This document shows, piece by piece, positions 60,201 through 64,000 of a stretch of 64,000 nucleotides of DNA. The stretch is taken from NCBI RefSeq assembly GCF_026151205.1, contig NC_087074.1:19326740-19390739 (forward strand), in the 5' to 3' direction. The translations under genes were made by a program, and so were the position numbers. The stretch comes from Bolinopsis microptera (taxonomy: Eukaryota > Ctenophora > Tentaculata > Lobata > Bolinopsidae). Below the pieces are notes generated by a model. The model had not been told where the DNA came from. It ran no database searches and saw only the letters and a program-made list of their open reading frames with translations. Positions within the stretch are counted from its first letter, which is position 1, and every line of letters starts with the position of its first letter.

Positions 60201-60560
60201 CTTTCCCCCACACAATGGGAGGTGCTAATGGAAGGTGCTGTAGGAGAGAGGAGGGGACTATATCCCCAATGCTATGGAGGACAAATCGCCTACGAAAACA
60301 TATTTATAATTCACGAATTACGATGCTCCTAGACAACGAGAAAGCTTACAAACGTGACAAGACAGAGATCACCACCAGAGAGAAAGTTTAGTGCTAAGGT
60401 CATATCTAATAAACACTAATTATTTGCGCTCTTCTCCCCCTTGAAGTTATCCACTCTTGCTGTTGCTCATCTCCCCTTGTCCCCCCCCCCCCCGGCCCCT
60501 CCTCCCCCCCCCCCCCCCCCCTTCCCCTGCTTCCTTCATGGCCACGGGTATAGGACACAA
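60201..60560. other. Spacer with poly(C) runs
   Basis: Two C-tracts near 60481-60523 and no supported gene. The long ORF from the minisatellite runs out here at 60391. Confidence 0.5.
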
Positions 60561-61152
60561 GGGCGGAAGACGCGTGGGCGGAGGTCGCGTAGGCGGAAGA
60601 CTTGAGGGCGGAGGACGCAAGGGCGGAAGTTTCCTAAAAGGTTGGACACGAGGGCGGAGGTCGCGAGGGCGGAGGTCGATCCCATGATTTGGGCGGAAGA
60701 CTCGTAAAACGATCACATGTCCTAAATGCTCGACTGGTAATACTACAAAACCGGAAACATCACACAACGTACTTCAAATTGTATAAATTATATAAGTTAT
60801 ATTCAATCAAAGTTATATTCAATCATTTTAGTGGTACTGATTTCGAATTCTTTGTAACTTTACAAACAAAATACACAGGGTTATACTTATAGAGAACGCT
60901 TAACGGTAATATAAATCACAATGTAATCAATCAATTTTGTCAAACCCGAATAGAATAATATCACAATAACATAAACATTTCACATAGCACAACATCATCC
61001 TCGTACGAATGGTAGTTCTGAACTATGCTGAAGATTCTTCTATCCTTGTCGCTATTGGCCTTCCTCCTCTTAGGCTGCTGCTCTCCAAGCGAATTCGCTA
61101 AGGTCTTCTTGTCTGTCGAGGACTGTTCCATCTGGACTAGGAGATTCTGACG

Positions 61153-61425
61153 TTGTGACTCAAGTTGTTCGTTTCACTGTGCAATCTTTTCGTGTGAAAA
61201 CTGTTGATCATATCCCAGAAGCCCTTGTGTCATGTGAGTCAAACTATCGAATCGAGTCACGTGATACATAACTTCGACTCACGTCATGAATCACCATGGT
61301 CATGATCTCATATAACACAACGGTATGTGAGGACATCACAACATCACGTAAACTGATCTGGGATATGATCAACTGTTTTCACACGAAGAGATTGCACAGT
61401 GAAACGAACAACTTGAGTCACAACG
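61153..61425. repeat. Internal palindrome in the MULE 5' region
   Basis: TTGTGACTCAAGTTGTTCGT (about 61154) through GATCATATCCCA pairs with TGGGATATGATC through ACGAACAACTTGAGTCACAA (about 61358-61424). The arms are about 67 bp. Located upstream of the transposase start, possibly the promoter region. Confidence 0.85.
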
Positions 61426-61527
61426 TAGACGACTCGAGAGACAACTAGTATATTTAAGACCGATGTTGGGAATAGAAGTATCTTATTATTTAGTTCCAGC
61501 TACATCTCAACTACTACAATAACAACC

Positions 61528-61743
61528 ATGTACGATGAAGATACAGTAAAGATTATCAGAGGAAGGACTCCTACCAGTCAGAATCTCCTACACGGTGGTT
61601 TCCGCTACTCTAAGGATGGAAAGCTTACCACCGATGGACGCCAAGCCTGGAGATGTGTGAGGAAGAAAGACTGTTGCCGTGGTCGTCTGTATACCCGCAG
61701 ATCTTCAACTGGAAGAGGACGACTGCAGATCCCTCTCCGGTGA
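61528..61743 (+). pseudogene. FLYWCH-type zinc finger N-terminus of MULE transposase, truncated
   Basis: 71 aa from ATG 61528: LLHGGFRYSKDGKLTTDGRQ, WRCVRKKDCCRGRLYTR, the Cys/Trp pattern of FLYWCH fingers that precede MULE transposases. It then runs into a stop at 61743 where the catalytic ORF is in another frame. About 100 residues that normally separate finger and catalytic core are missing, so an internal deletion with frameshift is likely. Confidence 0.75.
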
Positions 61744-62731
61744 ACCTATGCTTCAATACGACAACAACCTGGACGATCGACGTGTCATCATCTTCGCAAC
61801 AAAAAACAACCTGACAGCCCTAGAGCAGAGCAGCAGCTGGTTTATCGACGCAACCTTCTCATCCTCACCGCAGCTGTTCTATCAGTTACTGACTGTCCAC
61901 GCGGAGATGGTGAACGTCACGGAGGATTCAACCTGGTGCTTCCCTTGCGTCTACATTCTCCTGACCCACAAGGACACTCCCATCTACATGGAAGCGTTCG
62001 GCGCCCTCAAAAACCTTGGTTCCTTTTCTCCAGACCGAATCATGGTGGACTTTGAGCTCGCCCTGAGGAACGCCCTATCGTCTACATTCGAGTCAGCCCA
62101 AGTGGATGGGTGCTTCTTTCATATCTGCCAGGCTGTCATGAGAGCTGTCGGGAGGCTTGGATACAAGGAGGAGTATGAAAAAGTCCTGACAGATCCCTCA
62201 TCTGGCCAGAAGAACTACACCCCTACACGAATCTGGATACGGAGACTGATGCTCCTAGCCTTCATCCCCACCGAGGACGTCATCGAAGCGTTTTTCAGAA
62301 TCCTGGATGAGATACCGATAGGCCTCGCCATTGACGATCTCCTGGCATACTTCCAGACCACTTGGATCCAGGGACTAACGACTGCCTCCGGCACCGGACG
62401 AGCTAAATTCCCTCCGTCCACGTGGAATGCCTATGAACGCAGCCACTTCAACATGAACCGGACAAACAACGTGGTGGAGTCCTGGAACAAGAAGTTCTCT
62501 GCTCTAGTCGGACACGCAAACCCGACCATCTACAATTTCATTGCAGCAGTCCAGATGGAACAGTCCTCGACAGACAAGAAGATCTTAGCGAATTCGCTTG
62601 GAGAGCAGCCGCCTAAGAGGAAGAAGGCCAACAGCGACAAGGATAGAAGAATCCTCAGCATAGTTCAGAACTACCATTCGTACGAGGATGATATTTTAAC
62701 CTATATTGATTTGCTAAAGAGTGCTATGTGA
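61679..62731 (+). CDS. MULE transposase catalytic domain
   Basis: 350 aa, though the reliable part begins about 61760 (DRRVIIFATKNNL). RNase-H-like core: first Asp in WFIDATFSSSPQLFYQL, second Asp in RIMVDFELALRNAL, CFFHICQAVMR, and the Glu region NVVESWNKKFSALVGH. The C-terminus is basic (PKRKKANSDKDRR) and ends LTYIDLLKSAM at 62731. The last 58 or so codons lie within the right TIR and are therefore duplicated in the left TIR. The core looks intact, but the separate, frame-shifted finger makes the copy probably non-autonomous. Confidence 0.88.
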   Translation: MVVCIPADLQLEEDDCRSLSGEPMLQYDNNLDDRRVIIFATKNNLTALEQSSSWFIDATFSSSPQLFYQLLTVHAEMVNVTEDSTWCFPCVYILLTHKDTPIYMEAFGALKNLGSFSPDRIMVDFELALRNALSSTFESAQVDGCFFHICQAVMRAVGRLGYKEEYEKVLTDPSSGQKNYTPTRIWIRRLMLLAFIPTEDVIEAFFRILDEIPIGLAIDDLLAYFQTTWIQGLTTASGTGRAKFPPSTWNAYERSHFNMNRTNNVVESWNKKFSALVGHANPTIYNFIAAVQMEQSSTDKKILANSLGEQPPKRKKANSDKDRRILSIVQNYHSYEDDILTYIDLLKSAM

Positions 62732-63131
62732 AATGTTTATGTTATTGCATGATATTATTCTATTCGGGTTTTGACAAAATTGATTGATTACATTGTGATT
62801 TATATTACCTTTAAGCGTTCTCTATAACCCTGTGTATTTTGTTTTTAAAGTTACAAAGAATTCGAAATCAGTACCACTAAAATGATTGAATATAACTTAT
62901 ATAATTTATACAATTTGAAGTACGTTGTGTGATGTTTCAGGTTTTGTAGTATTACCAGTCGAGCATTTAGGACATGTGATCGTTTTACGAGACTTCCGCC
63001 CAAATCATGGGATCGACCTCCGCCCTCGCGACCTCCGCCCTCGTGTCCAACCTTTTAGGAAACTTCCGCCCTTGCGTCCTCCGCCCTCAAGTCTTCCGCC
63101 TACGCGACCTCCGCCCACGCGTCTTCCGCCC

Positions 63132-64000
63132 TCCTGACCGGTTCCCCATGGCCACGCCTTGCTCATTTCGAACATGTCACATATTGCAGGGATTTACCTT
63201 TTTTTGTTGCTACATACATGCCTCAAGCGTTTTGAACAGTCTTCAAGAAAGTAACAAATAATTGAAATTCAACTGTATTTGCTGTTACGAGCAGGGAGAC
63301 AATGCCCGCGAAACATTTTTTGCAAATTTCTCCGCTCCAAGATAACAACAACGCTAACAGGAAGTCTTAAAAAAGTAACGAAACAAAGGTAACTGCCACG
63401 GGAAATTTTGTTTAGTACTAAATACTACTTAGTACTAATTCTTTTTCGCTCCTATTTATATTATTTTTAAAGTTTTCCCGATGACCATGCTCTTAGTTTT
63501 ACATGTGCTTATTTCGTACACCTCTTTCTTATTGCTCTAATTGCTACATGCCTTAAGTTCCTAAAGTAAACCGATTTGAATTTCTTGAATGTTACAAATA
63601 ATTGAAATTCCCCTGTCTTTTCTGAATTAAATTCTTTGCAGTATTACTTGAAGCAAGTTCTTTATTCCATATATTCCAGGATGTTATAAGCTAGGAAACT
63701 GTCACTCTTGACAATGATATCCTACACATACGTATATGTACACATTTTTTTACATGCCGTAACTTTAGAACAGGGCGCCACTTTCTATTATTATAATATG
63801 TGAGCACTGCAAATCCTAACATATAACTGTAACCCTATATAATATAACTCGGACAGATATCTGTCAAAACGAGGAAAACTCCCATGGAATTGTCAAAATT
63901 TTAAAACTTTTGAATGACAGTCATCATAACTGAAAATACTGCAAAATACAGGCATTGAGCGGTTCTTGACGTACTATTTATGTTATAATTTCATTTCTAC
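63132..64000. other. No gene seen to window end
   Basis: AT-rich sequence after the MULE. No exon of the RhoGAP gene and no repeat structure is supported. Confidence 0.45.

Larger units (their letters stand above)
60561..63131. mobile_element. MULE-type transposon with TIRs of about 575 bp
   Basis: The left TIR is about 60561-61137 and the right about 62557-63131. The outer ends are repeats of GGGCGGAAGAC/GGGCGGAGGTCGCG. The inner ends include the last codons of the transposase. No convincing target duplication was found. Internal genes encode a FLYWCH finger and a MULE transposase domain. Confidence 0.8.

Noticed and set aside
59153..60391. 412-aa and other long ORFs on both strands in the 54-bp repeat
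   Set aside because: A unit length divisible by 3 keeps several frames open on both strands at once, and there is no recognisable domain.
60447..60767. Proline-rich ORFs near the MULE ends (also at 62925-63137)
   Set aside because: Produced by the GGGCGGA-type TIR repeats on either strand; same sequence, inverted.
60541..63180. Target-site duplication for the MULE (shared CATGGCCACG on both flanks)
   Set aside because: The shared words are not adjacent to the TIR ends and lie at unequal distances, so I do not call a duplication.

Overview
This is a stretch of animal nuclear genome. Genes are split by GT-AG introns, base composition is AT-rich, telomere-type CCCTAA repeats lie inside the window, and two multi-exon host genes sit in a dense layer of eukaryotic transposons (non-LTR retrotransposons, a Merlin-like element, a MULE, a large TIR transposon, foldback elements). 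The repeat families and the hammerhead ribozyme fit an early-branching invertebrate such as a cnidarian, but that assignment is inference. No prokaryotic operon, rRNA or canonical tRNA gene was seen.

Layout. 0.3-3.3 kb: a minus-strand secreted LamG/pentraxin-like coiled-coil protein with a frameshift, plus a duplicated 229-bp block. 5.3-17.7 kb: a 25-exon minus-strand gene for an RNA-binding protein with three RRMs, a coiled coil and a long Q/P/N-rich tail. Every exon junction I read keeps phase (3330 coding nt, 1109 aa). 18-33 kb: repeats, including three separate non-LTR pieces, a tandemly duplicated 1.4-kb unit, and several copies of an element tail with a restriction-endonuclease-like module. 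33.29-44.49 kb: one 11.2-kb DNA transposon with about 860-bp terminal inverted repeats and an 8-bp target duplication. It carries an intron-containing transposase gene with an internal in-frame duplication, a SINE-like hammerhead ribozyme, a snap-back element and a nested element full of a near-palindromic motif. 44.5-46 kb: a non-LTR 3' end split by a TTAA-flanked foldback. 46.56-54.14 kb: plus-strand exons of a C1-RhoGAP protein of the ARHGAP29/45/GMIP type, whose 51.1-53.7 kb intron holds a 1.37-kb palindrome and a 53-bp tandem array. 55-63.1 kb: a Merlin-like transposon with a second ORF, an 18-copy 54-bp minisatellite, and a MULE with FLYWCH and transposase pieces.

The most unusual signal is a pair of tandem arrays placed exactly on splice junctions of the two host genes. 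The RRM gene has 40 copies of a 9-bp unit, each containing a consensus 5' splice donor (GTRAGT), starting at the end of exon 4. The RhoGAP gene has 15 copies of a 53-bp unit, each containing a 3' splice acceptor plus the first 24 nt of the following exon. Extra donor units would add codons in frame (Ser-Lys-Leu each), while extra acceptor units would give a premature stop. The two arrays therefore predict opposite outcomes if splice-site choice varies.
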